From contig NZ_JTDK01000017.1 in assembly GCF_000802305.1 (NCBI RefSeq), positions 1 to 64,000 on the forward strand: DNA of 64,000 nucleotides, read 5' to 3'. This document shows positions 32,053-39,711 of the stretch, in pieces (within the stretch, counting starts at the first letter, position 1; every line of letters starts with the position of its first letter). Source of the DNA: Microbacterium mangrovi. Lineage in GTDB: Bacteria; Actinomycetota; Actinomycetes; Actinomycetales; Microbacteriaceae. The position numbers were made by a program, and so were the translations under genes. A model generated the notes under the pieces. The model was not told the DNA's origin, did not search any database, and worked only from the letters and a program-made list of their open reading frames with translations.

Positions 32053-35000
32053 GTGCTGATCCTCCTCGCCGTGTTCGCGCTGACGCCGCTGCTCATGCCG
32101 TGGCTCGTGCACCTCATCGGCGAGCGGGCTTTCTTCGCGGCATCCCTCGTGCCCGCGGTCGCGTTCGTGCATACCGCGATGCAGGCGCCGGCCGTGCTGT
32201 CCGGTCGTATTCCGTTCGAGTCATACGACTGGATCCCCGCGCTCGGGGTGCGGATCTCGATGCGCATGGACGAGCTGTCGTGGGTGATGGCGCTCATCGT
32301 GACCGGCGTCGGCACCCTCGTGATCCTGTACTGCCGGTGGTACTTCGCCGGCAAACACCAGGGCCTCGGCCAGTTCTGCGCCGTGCTGCTCGCCTTCGCG
32401 GGCGCCATGTACGGGCTCGTCCTGACCGACGACATGGTGGTGCTGGTCATGCTGTGGGAGGTCACCAGCATCCTGTCGTACCTGCTGATCGGGTACGCGC
32501 ACACGCGCGGCGCCAGCCGGCGTGCCGCCCTGCAGGCCCTGCTGGTGACGACCGTCGGCGGCCTCGTCATGTTCGTCGGCGTCGTGCTGCTCGTGGTCGT
32601 GACCGGGTCCACGAGCCTGTCCGGGCTGCTCGTCGCGCATCCCACCGGGCCCGTGGTGGATGCCGCCCTCGTGCTGGTGCTCGTCGGCGCGCTCAGCAAG
32701 TCGGCGATCTTCCCGTTCCACTTCTGGCTGCCGGGCGCCATGGCCGCGCCGACGCCGGTGTCGGCGTACCTGCACGCGGCGGCCATGGTCAAGGCGGGCA
32801 TCTATCTGATCGCCCGACTCGCGCCGGTGTTCGCGCTCGCCGCTCCGTGGCGCCCGATCGTGATCGCCCTGGGTGTCTTCACCATGCTGCTGGGCGGATT
32901 CCAGGCGCTGCGCGAGACCGACCTCAAGCGCATCCTGGCCTTCGGCACCGTCAGTCAGCTGGGCCTGCTCACCGTGGTCCTCGGCTACGGCACGCGCAAC
33001 GCCGCCCTGGCCGGACTCGCCCTGCTGCTCGGGCACGCGCTGTTCAAGTCGGCGCTGTTCCTCGTCGTCGGCATCATCGACCGGCAGCTGTCCAGCCGCG
33101 ACATCCGGGAGCTGAGCGGCGTCGGCCGGCAGGCGCCGACGCTTGCCGTGTTCTCGATCATCGCGGTGTGCTCGATGGTGGGCATCATCCCGACCATCGG
33201 TTTCGTGGCGAAGGAAGGCGCGCTGACGGCCCTTCTCGAGGAGGCGGTGCACGGCGAGTTCTGGGCGATCGTCGCCGTCGCGGGCATCGCGCTCGGCTCC
33301 GTGCTGACCGCGGCGTACGGCATCCGGTTCGTGTGGGGCGCGTTCTGGCGCAAGCGCGACAAGCACGGCGACTATATTCCCGAAACGGAATGGCCGGATC
33401 CGCCGCTCGGATTCCTGGCGCCGCCGATCGTCCTCTCGGGCCTCACGATCGTCGCCGGCCTGTGCGCCCCGCTCCTCGACCACGCGTTCTCCGGCTACGC
33501 CGACACCGCACCGGCATCCAGCCCCGGCGTCCCGCCGCCGCCTGACGCGCACCTCGCGCTCTGGCACGGGCCGGTGCCCGCGCTGTGGATCTCGCTGGCC
33601 ACGATCGTGCTCGGCATCGGCGTCTTCGTGCTCGCCCGGCGCATCCGGCTGGACCAGCGCGGCCGGCTGCTGCCGTTCGCCGCGACCGAGGTCTACAACC
33701 TCGGCCTGCGACTCGTCGCGCGTCTCGCCGTCGCCGTCACGAGCGTCACCCAGAGCGGATCGCTGCCGGTGTACGTCGGCATCATCTTCGTCGTGTTCGT
33801 CGTCGCGCAGGGCACCGCACTGATCATGGGCGGCAGCCTCGGCGCCCAGCTGGATGCCTGGCAGTCGCCGATGCAGGTCGCCATCGCCCCGTTGATGATC
33901 GTCGCCGCCCTGGTCGCGGTGAGGGCGCGCAAGCGGTACACCGGCGTCGTGCTCGTGTCGGTCACCGGCCTCGGCATGGTGGTGCTGTTCGCGGTGTCCG
34001 GCGCCCCCGACCTCGCCCTCACGCAGGCGCTCGTCGAGACCGTGACGATGATCACCTTCGCGCTGGTGCTGCGCCGCATCCCGTCGCGGATGGGCGAGCA
34101 CAACGCGTCGGTGCGGCCGGTGCTGCGCGGCATCATCGGCGGCGCGGTCGGCCTCGTCATGGCCGCCGTCGCGGTCGTCGTGTCGGGCGCGCGCACCGCG
34201 ATCCCCGACTCGGCGAGCTTCCCCGACCTCGCCTACGAGCTCGGCCACGGCCGCAACGTGGTCAACGTCACCCTCGTGGACCTGCGCGGCTGGGACACCA
34301 TGGGGGAGCTGTCCGTGCTGATCCTCGCCGCCACCGGCGTGGCATCCCTCGTCTTCGTCACCGACCGCACCGACACGCTGTCGCGGTTCGTCAACCCGCG
34401 CGTGACCTCGCGGCGGGTACTGGTCGAGACCGCCGACGGCATCCGTCCGGCCGACACCGCCGCCGACAACACGCGGCGCGCATGGCTGGTGGGCGGCAAC
34501 AAGGTGCGCCCCGAGAACCGCTCGCTCATCCTCGAGGTGATCGTGCGGATCCTCTTCCACACCATGATCGTGATCTCGCTGTACCTGCTGTTCGCCGGCC
34601 ACAACCTGCCCGGCGGCGGGTTCGCGGGCGGCCTCGTCGCAGGAATGGCCCTGGTCATGCGATACATCGCCGGAGGACGCTACGAGCTCGGAGCGGCTGC
34701 GCCGACGGATGCCGGCCGGCTCCTCGGCATCGGCATGACGCTCGCGGTGGGCTGCGCCCTCGTGCCGCTGCTGTTCGGCTTCCCGCCGCTGAAGTCCGGC
34801 GTCCTCGAGGCGGAGATCCCCGTGCTCGGGCACCTCGAGTTCGTCACCTCGACGATCTTCGACGTCGGCGTGTACCTCGTCGTCATCGGACTCGTGCTCG
34901 ACGTGCTGCGCTCGCTCGGCGCCGAGGTCGACCGGCAGCGGTGGGATGCCGTGCCCGAGCCGCGCGTGCCGTCCGAGCGGTCGGAGCGCTTCGACGCCGT

Positions 35001-35079
35001 GAAGTCCGTCAAGAAGCGGGGCACCATGAGCCGCGAGGACATCCGGCGCGATTCGAGCCCGGACGGAGGTGCGGCATGA
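32053..35079 (+). CDS. mrpA: Mrp Na+/H+ antiporter subunit A, fused to MrpB domain
   Basis: A 1008-residue polytopic protein related to NuoL. The antiporter core (about 1-490) includes YCRWYFAGKHQGLGQF, LVMLWEVTSILSYLLIG (conserved Glu), SKSAIFPFHFWLPGAMAAPTPVSAYLHAAAMVKAG broken here as the classic ion-channel helix block, and KRILAFGTVSQLG. A further helix bundle follows, and residues about 835-960 match MrpB (FHTMIVISLYLLFAGHNLPGGG), so no separate mrpB exists. It forms a complex with C-G that swaps cytosolic Na+ for H+. GTG 32053 has a strong Shine-Dalgarno. The C-terminal tail is charged (RSERFDAVKSVKKRG). Confidence 0.95.
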   Translation: MLILLAVFALTPLLMPWLVHLIGERAFFAASLVPAVAFVHTAMQAPAVLSGRIPFESYDWIPALGVRISMRMDELSWVMALIVTGVGTLVILYCRWYFAGKHQGLGQFCAVLLAFAGAMYGLVLTDDMVVLVMLWEVTSILSYLLIGYAHTRGASRRAALQALLVTTVGGLVMFVGVVLLVVVTGSTSLSGLLVAHPTGPVVDAALVLVLVGALSKSAIFPFHFWLPGAMAAPTPVSAYLHAAAMVKAGIYLIARLAPVFALAAPWRPIVIALGVFTMLLGGFQALRETDLKRILAFGTVSQLGLLTVVLGYGTRNAALAGLALLLGHALFKSALFLVVGIIDRQLSSRDIRELSGVGRQAPTLAVFSIIAVCSMVGIIPTIGFVAKEGALTALLEEAVHGEFWAIVAVAGIALGSVLTAAYGIRFVWGAFWRKRDKHGDYIPETEWPDPPLGFLAPPIVLSGLTIVAGLCAPLLDHAFSGYADTAPASSPGVPPPPDAHLALWHGPVPALWISLATIVLGIGVFVLARRIRLDQRGRLLPFAATEVYNLGLRLVARLAVAVTSVTQSGSLPVYVGIIFVVFVVAQGTALIMGGSLGAQLDAWQSPMQVAIAPLMIVAALVAVRARKRYTGVVLVSVTGLGMVVLFAVSGAPDLALTQALVETVTMITFALVLRRIPSRMGEHNASVRPVLRGIIGGAVGLVMAAVAVVVSGARTAIPDSASFPDLAYELGHGRNVVNVTLVDLRGWDTMGELSVLILAATGVASLVFVTDRTDTLSRFVNPRVTSRRVLVETADGIRPADTAADNTRRAWLVGGNKVRPENRSLILEVIVRILFHTMIVISLYLLFAGHNLPGGGFAGGLVAGMALVMRYIAGGRYELGAAAPTDAGRLLGIGMTLAVGCALVPLLFGFPPLKSGVLEAEIPVLGHLEFVTSTIFDVGVYLVVIGLVLDVLRSLGAEVDRQRWDAVPEPRVPSERSERFDAVKSVKKRGTMSREDIRRDSSPDGGAA

Positions 35080-35609
35080 CCCTCAGCGGCATCCTCATCA
35101 TCGTCATGGCCGTGCTCTTCGCGGCCGGCGTCTACGCGATGCTCGAGCGCAGCCTCACCCGCGTGCTGATCGGGTTCCTGCTGCTCGGCAACGCGGCCAA
35201 CCTGCTGCTGCTGATCGTCATGGGAGCCCCCGGTCAGGCCGCGTTCTACGGAGCTCGGGGGGTCATCTCCGACCCGCTTCCGCAGGCGCTCACCCTCACC
35301 GCGATCGTCATCACGTTCGCCGTCTCGGCGTTCCTCCTGGCCCTCATCTACCGCTCGTGGCAGCTCGGCCAGCAGGACACCGTGGAGGACGACACCGAGG
35401 ACGTCGCCGTGCGCGCCCGCGGCGAAGCCGTGGAGGACGCCCTGGACGACGAGGTCGAGATGGAGGATGCCGACGACAAGGACCGCACCGACTTCGTCGG
35501 CACGCCCACCTCTCCCATCACCGTGCTGCACCACCGCGACCTGCCCGGCATCCACGACGACGCGCCCACCGACGACCGGGATCACCCGGACCACGGAGGT
35601 GACGCGTGA
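35076..35609 (+). CDS. mrpC: Mrp Na+/H+ antiporter subunit C, with acidic C-terminal tail
   Basis: A 177-residue NuoK-like subunit with three helices in the first 95 residues (LERSLTRVLIGFLLLGNAANLLLL, PLPQALTLTAIVITFAVSAF). The remaining 80 residues are soluble and very acidic (TVEDDTEDVAV, DDEVEMEDADDKDRTD), ending in His/Asp-rich sequence. Typical MrpC is about 115 residues, so the tail is extra and probably cytosolic. ATG 35076 overlaps the mrpA stop as ATGA. Confidence 0.93.
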   Translation: MTLSGILIIVMAVLFAAGVYAMLERSLTRVLIGFLLLGNAANLLLLIVMGAPGQAAFYGARGVISDPLPQALTLTAIVITFAVSAFLLALIYRSWQLGQQDTVEDDTEDVAVRARGEAVEDALDDEVEMEDADDKDRTDFVGTPTSPITVLHHRDLPGIHDDAPTDDRDHPDHGGDA

Positions 35610-37165
35610 ACGCCCTCGTGCCCCTCGTCGTCACCTTGCCGCTGCTCGGCGCGGCCATCACCCTCATCGCGAGCCGTCGACGTCGCGTGCAGGTGGTCGT
35701 CTCGATCGCCACGCTCACCGTGGTGCTCGCCATCTCGCTGGTGATGCTCGTCACGGTGGATGCCGGAACCCCCCTCGCCGTCTCGGTGGGCGGCTGGCCG
35801 GTGCCGTTCGGCATCGTGCTCTACGTCGACCGGCTGTCGGCCCTGCTGCTGGTCGTCTCGTCGGTCGTGCTCCTGGCGGTTCTGCTCTTCTCGGTCGGGC
35901 AGGGCGCCGCGGACGGCGACGACGAGACGCCGGTGTCGATCTTCCACCCGAGCTACCTGATCCTCGCCACCGGGATCTTCGACGCGTTCGTCGCGGGGGA
36001 CCTCTTCAACCTGTACGTCGGGTTCGAGATCCTGCTGGTCGCCTCGTACGTGCTCATCACGCTCGGCAGCACCGAGTCCCGCATCCGCACCGGCGTCGTC
36101 TACATCGTCGTGTCGCTGGTGTCGTCGGTGCTGTTCCTCGCCGCCATCGCGATGATCTACGCCGCCGTCGGCACGGTGAACATGGTGCAGATCTCCGAGC
36201 GCATGGCCGAGCTGCCGCAGTCCACGCAGCTGACCCTGCACCTCATGCTGCTGCTGGCGTTCTCGATCAAGGCGGCGGTCTTCCCGCTGTCGTTCTGGCT
36301 GCCCGACTCGTACCCGACCGCGCCCGCACCGGTCACCGCGGTGTTCGCGGGCCTGCTCACGAAGGTCGGCGTGTACGCCCTGATCCGCACCGAGACGATG
36401 CTCTTCCGCGAGGACAGCGTGAACGTGCTCCTCATGTGGGTGTCGCTGGCGACGATGATCGTCGGGGTGCTCGGCGCCCTCGCGCAGGCGGAGCTCAAGC
36501 GCATCCTGTCGTTCACGCTGGTCAGCCACATCGGCTACATGGTGTTCGGCCTCGCGATCGCGACCCCGGCATCCATCGGCGCCACGATCTACTACATGAT
36601 CCACCACATCGTGGTGCAGACGACCCTGTTCCTCTCCGTCGGACTCATCGAGCGGCGGGCCGGATCCACCTCGATCCTGCGGGTCAAGGGGCTCATGCGG
36701 GCGGCACCCGTGCTGGCCGTGCTGTACTTCATCCCCGCCGTCAACCTCGGCGGCCTGCCGCCCTTCTCCGGGTTCATCGGCAAGTTCGCGCTGTTCGACG
36801 CCGCGGCGAACCAGGGCGGCGGGCTCAACATGCTGCTCATCGTCGGCGGCATCGTGACCTCGCTGCTGACGCTCTACGCCCTCATGCGCGCGTGGAACCT
36901 GGCGTTCTGGCGCGAGAAGGACGAAGCGCCCGAGACCGAGACGCTGGAGCGGATCGAGTATCTCGGTGCGGCACCCGAGGCCGGCGTCATGACCGAGCGC
37001 CGGGTGATCCCGCGCATCATGACCGCGGCCACCACCGGCATGGTGTGCGTCACGGTCGCCCTGACGGTGTTCGCCGGGCCGATCTACGAGGTGTGCGCGC
37101 GGGCCGGGGCATCCCTCATGGAGCCCGTCCACCTGTCGCAGATCAGCGGGGAGCTGGGGCGATGA
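35606..37165 (+). CDS. mrpD: Mrp Na+/H+ antiporter subunit D
   Basis: A 519-residue NuoN/NuoM-like subunit with about 14 helices. Conserved polar residues lie in AGDLFNLYVGFEILLVASY (Glu), IKAAVFPLSFWLPDSYPTAP (Lys), KRILSFTLVSHIGYM and YYMIHHIVVQTTLF. It forms one proton-translocating module of the complex. GTG 35606 overlaps the mrpC stop by four bases. The C-terminal cytosolic loop (EKDEAPETETLERIEYL) is a normal feature. Confidence 0.95.
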   Translation: MNALVPLVVTLPLLGAAITLIASRRRRVQVVVSIATLTVVLAISLVMLVTVDAGTPLAVSVGGWPVPFGIVLYVDRLSALLLVVSSVVLLAVLLFSVGQGAADGDDETPVSIFHPSYLILATGIFDAFVAGDLFNLYVGFEILLVASYVLITLGSTESRIRTGVVYIVVSLVSSVLFLAAIAMIYAAVGTVNMVQISERMAELPQSTQLTLHLMLLLAFSIKAAVFPLSFWLPDSYPTAPAPVTAVFAGLLTKVGVYALIRTETMLFREDSVNVLLMWVSLATMIVGVLGALAQAELKRILSFTLVSHIGYMVFGLAIATPASIGATIYYMIHHIVVQTTLFLSVGLIERRAGSTSILRVKGLMRAAPVLAVLYFIPAVNLGGLPPFSGFIGKFALFDAAANQGGGLNMLLIVGGIVTSLLTLYALMRAWNLAFWREKDEAPETETLERIEYLGAAPEAGVMTERRVIPRIMTAATTGMVCVTVALTVFAGPIYEVCARAGASLMEPVHLSQISGELGR

Positions 37166-37737
37166 CCGACCTGCGGGCCCGGGCGAGCCGGATCTGGCGA
37201 CAGCTGCCGTTCTTCGTGTGGCTGGTCGCGCTGTGGATGCTGCTGTGGGGCCAGTTCACGGTGCTCGCGTTCGTCACCGGCCTCATCGTGGTGGTGCTCG
37301 TCACGACGGTGTTCCGGCTGCCGCCGGTGGAGCTGTCCGGGCGCATCAACGTGTGGTGGGGCGTCGTGTTCGTGCTCGACTTCCTCTGGGGACTCGTGCG
37401 CGGCTCGCTCACCGTCGCCTGGCAGGTGCTCGACGTCCGCCGCCAGCCGGGCGCCGCGATCGTGGCGGTGCCGCTGCGCACCGACGACGACCTCATCATG
37501 ACGCACACCGCGGTGGTGGCATCCCTCATTCCCGGATCCCTCGTGATCGAGGCCGACCGGGCCAGGCGCGTGCTGTACCTGCACGTGATCGGGGTGCGCT
37601 CGGATCGCGACGTCGAGAAGCAGCGCGCCGACGTGCTGCACTGGGAGGAGCGCATCGTGCGGGCCGTGGGCTCGCCCGGCCAGGTGGTGCAGGTGCACTC
37701 CGGAATCGCCGCGAAGGATGCCGGGGGGGCCCGATGA
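37162..37737 (+). CDS. mrpE: Mrp Na+/H+ antiporter subunit E
   Basis: A 191-residue subunit with two or three N-terminal helices (FFVWLVALWMLLWGQFTVLAF and VWWGVVFVLDFLWGLVRG) and a C-terminal soluble domain containing the family block THTAVVASLIPGSLVIE and LYLHVIGV. ATG 37162 overlaps the mrpD stop by four bases (ATGA), and the gene's own stop overlaps mrpF the same way. Confidence 0.93.
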   Translation: MTDLRARASRIWRQLPFFVWLVALWMLLWGQFTVLAFVTGLIVVVLVTTVFRLPPVELSGRINVWWGVVFVLDFLWGLVRGSLTVAWQVLDVRRQPGAAIVAVPLRTDDDLIMTHTAVVASLIPGSLVIEADRARRVLYLHVIGVRSDRDVEKQRADVLHWEERIVRAVGSPGQVVQVHSGIAAKDAGGAR

Positions 37738-38060
37738 CCGTGCTGCTGTGGATCGTCTACACCCTGTTCGGGATCGCGGCGGTGCTCACCGTGGTGCGCA
37801 TCGTCCTGGGGCCGTCGATCCTCGACCGGGCGGTGGCGTCGGACGTGCTGCTCACCGAGGTGATGTGCGTGCTCGGGGCCGACATGGTGATCAACCACCA
37901 CACCGACACGCTTCCCGTGCTGCTGATCATCGCCGCCGTGGGCGTGTTCGGCTCGGTCGCGATCGCCCGGTTCGTGGCGCGGCGCGACGTCGAGGCGCCG
38001 GACGATCCGGGCGGGGCATCCGGACCCGCGAGATCCACCCGCGACGGGGAGGCGTCATGA
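37734..38060 (+). CDS. mrpF: Mrp Na+/H+ antiporter subunit F
   Basis: A 108-residue subunit with three helices. The signature GPSILDRAVASDVLLTEV, with its conserved Asp/Arg pair, is followed by LPVLLIIAAVGVFGSVAIARF. The last 25 residues are polar. ATG 37734 lies in an ATGA overlap with mrpE. Confidence 0.93.
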   Translation: MTVLLWIVYTLFGIAAVLTVVRIVLGPSILDRAVASDVLLTEVMCVLGADMVINHHTDTLPVLLIIAAVGVFGSVAIARFVARRDVEAPDDPGGASGPARSTRDGEAS

Positions 38061-38401
38061 CCGACTGGCTCGACCTCATCGCGATCGTGCTCGTGCTGTG
38101 CGGGGCGATCCTGTGCCTGACCGCGGCGCTGGGCATCATGCGGTTCAAGGACGTCCCGACGCGTCTGCACGCGGCCACCAAGCCGCAGGTGCTCGGGTTC
38201 CTGCTGATCTGCCTGGCGATCGCGCTCGCGCTGCACACCTGGGCGGTCGTGGCGTTCCTGGTGCCGGTGGTGCTGATCCAGCTCGCCACCGCGCCGCTGG
38301 CCGCGCATATGGTCGGACGGCAGGCGTACCGCAACGGCACGCTGCGCAGCGACGAGCTGTACACCGACGAACTGGCCCGGGACCGCGAGTCGGAGGGCTG
38401 A
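38057..38401 (+). CDS. mrpG: Mrp Na+/H+ antiporter subunit G
   Basis: A 114-residue subunit with three helices and the family block LGIMRFKDVPTRLHAATKPQVLG, followed by two hydrophobic segments and a charged tail. ATG 38057 overlaps mrpF by four bases. It is the last gene of the operon, so the order is A(B)CDEFG with no gene missing except the fused mrpB. Confidence 0.93.
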   Translation: MTDWLDLIAIVLVLCGAILCLTAALGIMRFKDVPTRLHAATKPQVLGFLLICLAIALALHTWAVVAFLVPVVLIQLATAPLAAHMVGRQAYRNGTLRSDELYTDELARDRESEG

Positions 38402-38415
38402 GTCGGGGTGGTGTC

Positions 38416-38450
38416 CCTTCGTCTCGCCGGCGCTCGCTCAGGGACCGGGG
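38416..38450. repeat. Single degenerate copy of the TTCGTCTCGC repeat family
   Basis: CCTTCGTCTCGCCGGCGCTC continuing to GCTCAGGGACCGGGGG follows mrpG by 15 bp. It matches the copies at 31.9 and 58.66 kb and is probably not coding. Confidence 0.6.
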
Positions 38451-38471
38451 GTGCCGTGCTGGGCCACCGAA

Positions 38472-38548
38472 TTCGGAGAATCGCGGCGAATTCGGATGCT
38501 GAACGCGGAACCGCCCGATTCCGGAGGGATTCTCCGAAATCGGGCGGT
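38472..38548. terminator. Overlapping inverted repeats between converging mrpG and transglycosylase genes
   Basis: A strong hairpin with 17-bp arms and one mismatch (38510-38526 with 38532-38548, ACCGCCCGATT / AATCGGGCGGT core) has a 5-nt loop. A second pair, TTCGGAGAATC (38472-38482) with GATTCTCCGAA (38528-38538), would use part of the same bases, so the two folds exclude each other. It probably terminates both genes. Confidence 0.55.
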
Positions 38549-38572
38549 GCGAGAACGCGGCCTGAGCGGGGC

Positions 38573-39406
38573 TCAGTACCAGTTCATGGCCTGCGAGTGA
38601 CCCCACGCGGCGCAGGGGCTGCCGTAGCTCGCGGCGATGTACGACAGGCCCCACTTGACCTGGGTGGTGGCGTTGGTGGCCCAGTCCGAGCCGGCGGCGG
38701 CCATCTTCGACCCGGGGAGGGCCTGCGGGATGCCGGTCGCTCCGCCGTTGGCGTTGTACGCCTTGTAGTTCCAGCCGGACTCCTTGTTCCACAGAGAGTT
38801 CAGGCACGAGAACTGTCCGGCGCCCCAGCCGTAGGTCGACGCCATGATCGACTGCGCGGCGGCGCGGGCGCCGTCGGGCGTGTTGGTGACGGCGAGGCGG
38901 GCGGCGGCTGCGGCCGCGGCCTTCGCCTTGGCAGCGGCGGCCTTGGCCTTCGCGGCGGCGACGGCCCGGGCATGGGCGGCCTTGGCCTCGGCGTCGGCGA
39001 CCTGCGCGGCGACGTCGCTGGTGGTGGTGCGCAGCTGGCCGATGAAGGCGGTGACGGTGAGCTCGGGGAGGTTCGCCGACTGGCTGAGCTGGGCGATCTG
39101 GATGCCGAGCTGGCGGGTGTCGACCTTGGCGGCGTCGGCCTGCTGCATGGTGCCGCGCGCCAGGTTGGCGTAGAAGGCGGCATCCCGGTCGACGGGACGC
39201 TGGGCGGCGAGCTGGATCGAAGCCGGCTGGATCGTGGTCAGCACGTGAGCCGTGCCGTCCGCGGCGGAGTCTGTGGTCGCGGCGGCTGCAGCCGACGTCG
39301 CGAGGAAGGGGGTGGCCACGCTCGCCACGATCGCCACGGCGGCGAGGGCGGGGGTGAACGACTTACGGGGGATGAGGGCGCTCAGGCGCACGTCGCGAAG
39401 GCGCAC
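38573..39406 (-). CDS. Secreted transglycosylase-like (lysozyme-fold) protein
   Basis: A 277-residue exported protein. A signal peptide or anchor spans about residues 15-45 (FTPALAAVAIVASVATPFLA, then AAAAATT). A helical region with an Ala/Lys-rich stretch (138-170, repeated AKAAAAKAK) forms a coiled or flexible stalk. The C-terminal domain (185-277) is transglycosylase-like, with the likely catalytic E209 in LWNKESGWNY, then GGATGIPQALPGSKM and a closing WGLSYI...YGSPCAAWGH pattern. It likely cuts peptidoglycan glycan strands. GTG 39406 is chosen because GGAGA lies three bases upstream; GTG 39391 is an alternative. Confidence 0.85.
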   Translation of the reverse strand: MRLRDVRLSALIPRKSFTPALAAVAIVASVATPFLATSAAAAATTDSAADGTAHVLTTIQPASIQLAAQRPVDRDAAFYANLARGTMQQADAAKVDTRQLGIQIAQLSQSANLPELTVTAFIGQLRTTTSDVAAQVADAEAKAAHARAVAAAKAKAAAAKAKAAAAAAARLAVTNTPDGARAAAQSIMASTYGWGAGQFSCLNSLWNKESGWNYKAYNANGGATGIPQALPGSKMAAAGSDWATNATTQVKWGLSYIAASYGSPCAAWGHSQAMNWY

Positions 39407-39711
39407 GGGTCTCCAATGTTCGCAGTGCCCTGCGTGGTCCGGCCGTCGCACCGCAGGGGGGTGGGCACGACGGGTAACGGGGGACGTTTCGGCGCACGTC
39501 ACCCGGGCAGGCGGGTCACCCGGGCCGCGGATTCCGCAGGCGCGCAGACGCCTTCGGGTTCGGATTCCGTGCAGTCACTCGGGTCGTGATTCTGCCCGGC
39601 TCGGGTCATCCGTCCGCCGCGGGGAAGCTGCGGACGACTTCCGACCACCGTAGGTGCCGTTTCTGGACGTTCCGTCAACAACCGGGGCACGTCCCCTGAA
39701 TGGCCCTCTGA
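39407..39711 (-). other. 305-bp intergenic region upstream of the transglycosylase gene
   Basis: No credible gene is visible. On the minus strand it has TTGACG near 39677-39682 with CTACGGT about 20 bp further, a possible weak promoter. Closer to the gene it has a repeated CCCGGGTGAC (about 39502-39511 and 39520-39529). Some actinobacterial wall hydrolase genes carry a c-di-AMP (ydaO) riboswitch in such a leader. A TCCGAACCCGA segment here is reminiscent of one, but the rest of the consensus is not recognisable, so I do not call it. Confidence 0.35.

Noticed and set aside
32221..34833. 870-residue minus-strand ORF opposite mrpA
   Set aside because: His/Glu/Asp-rich shadow of the mrpA codons with no recognisable family; mrpA is unmistakable.
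39545..39570. Possible c-di-AMP (ydaO) riboswitch
   Set aside because: Only a TCCGAACCCGA-like stretch is seen; the GGGGTGAATC and terminal parts of the consensus are missing.
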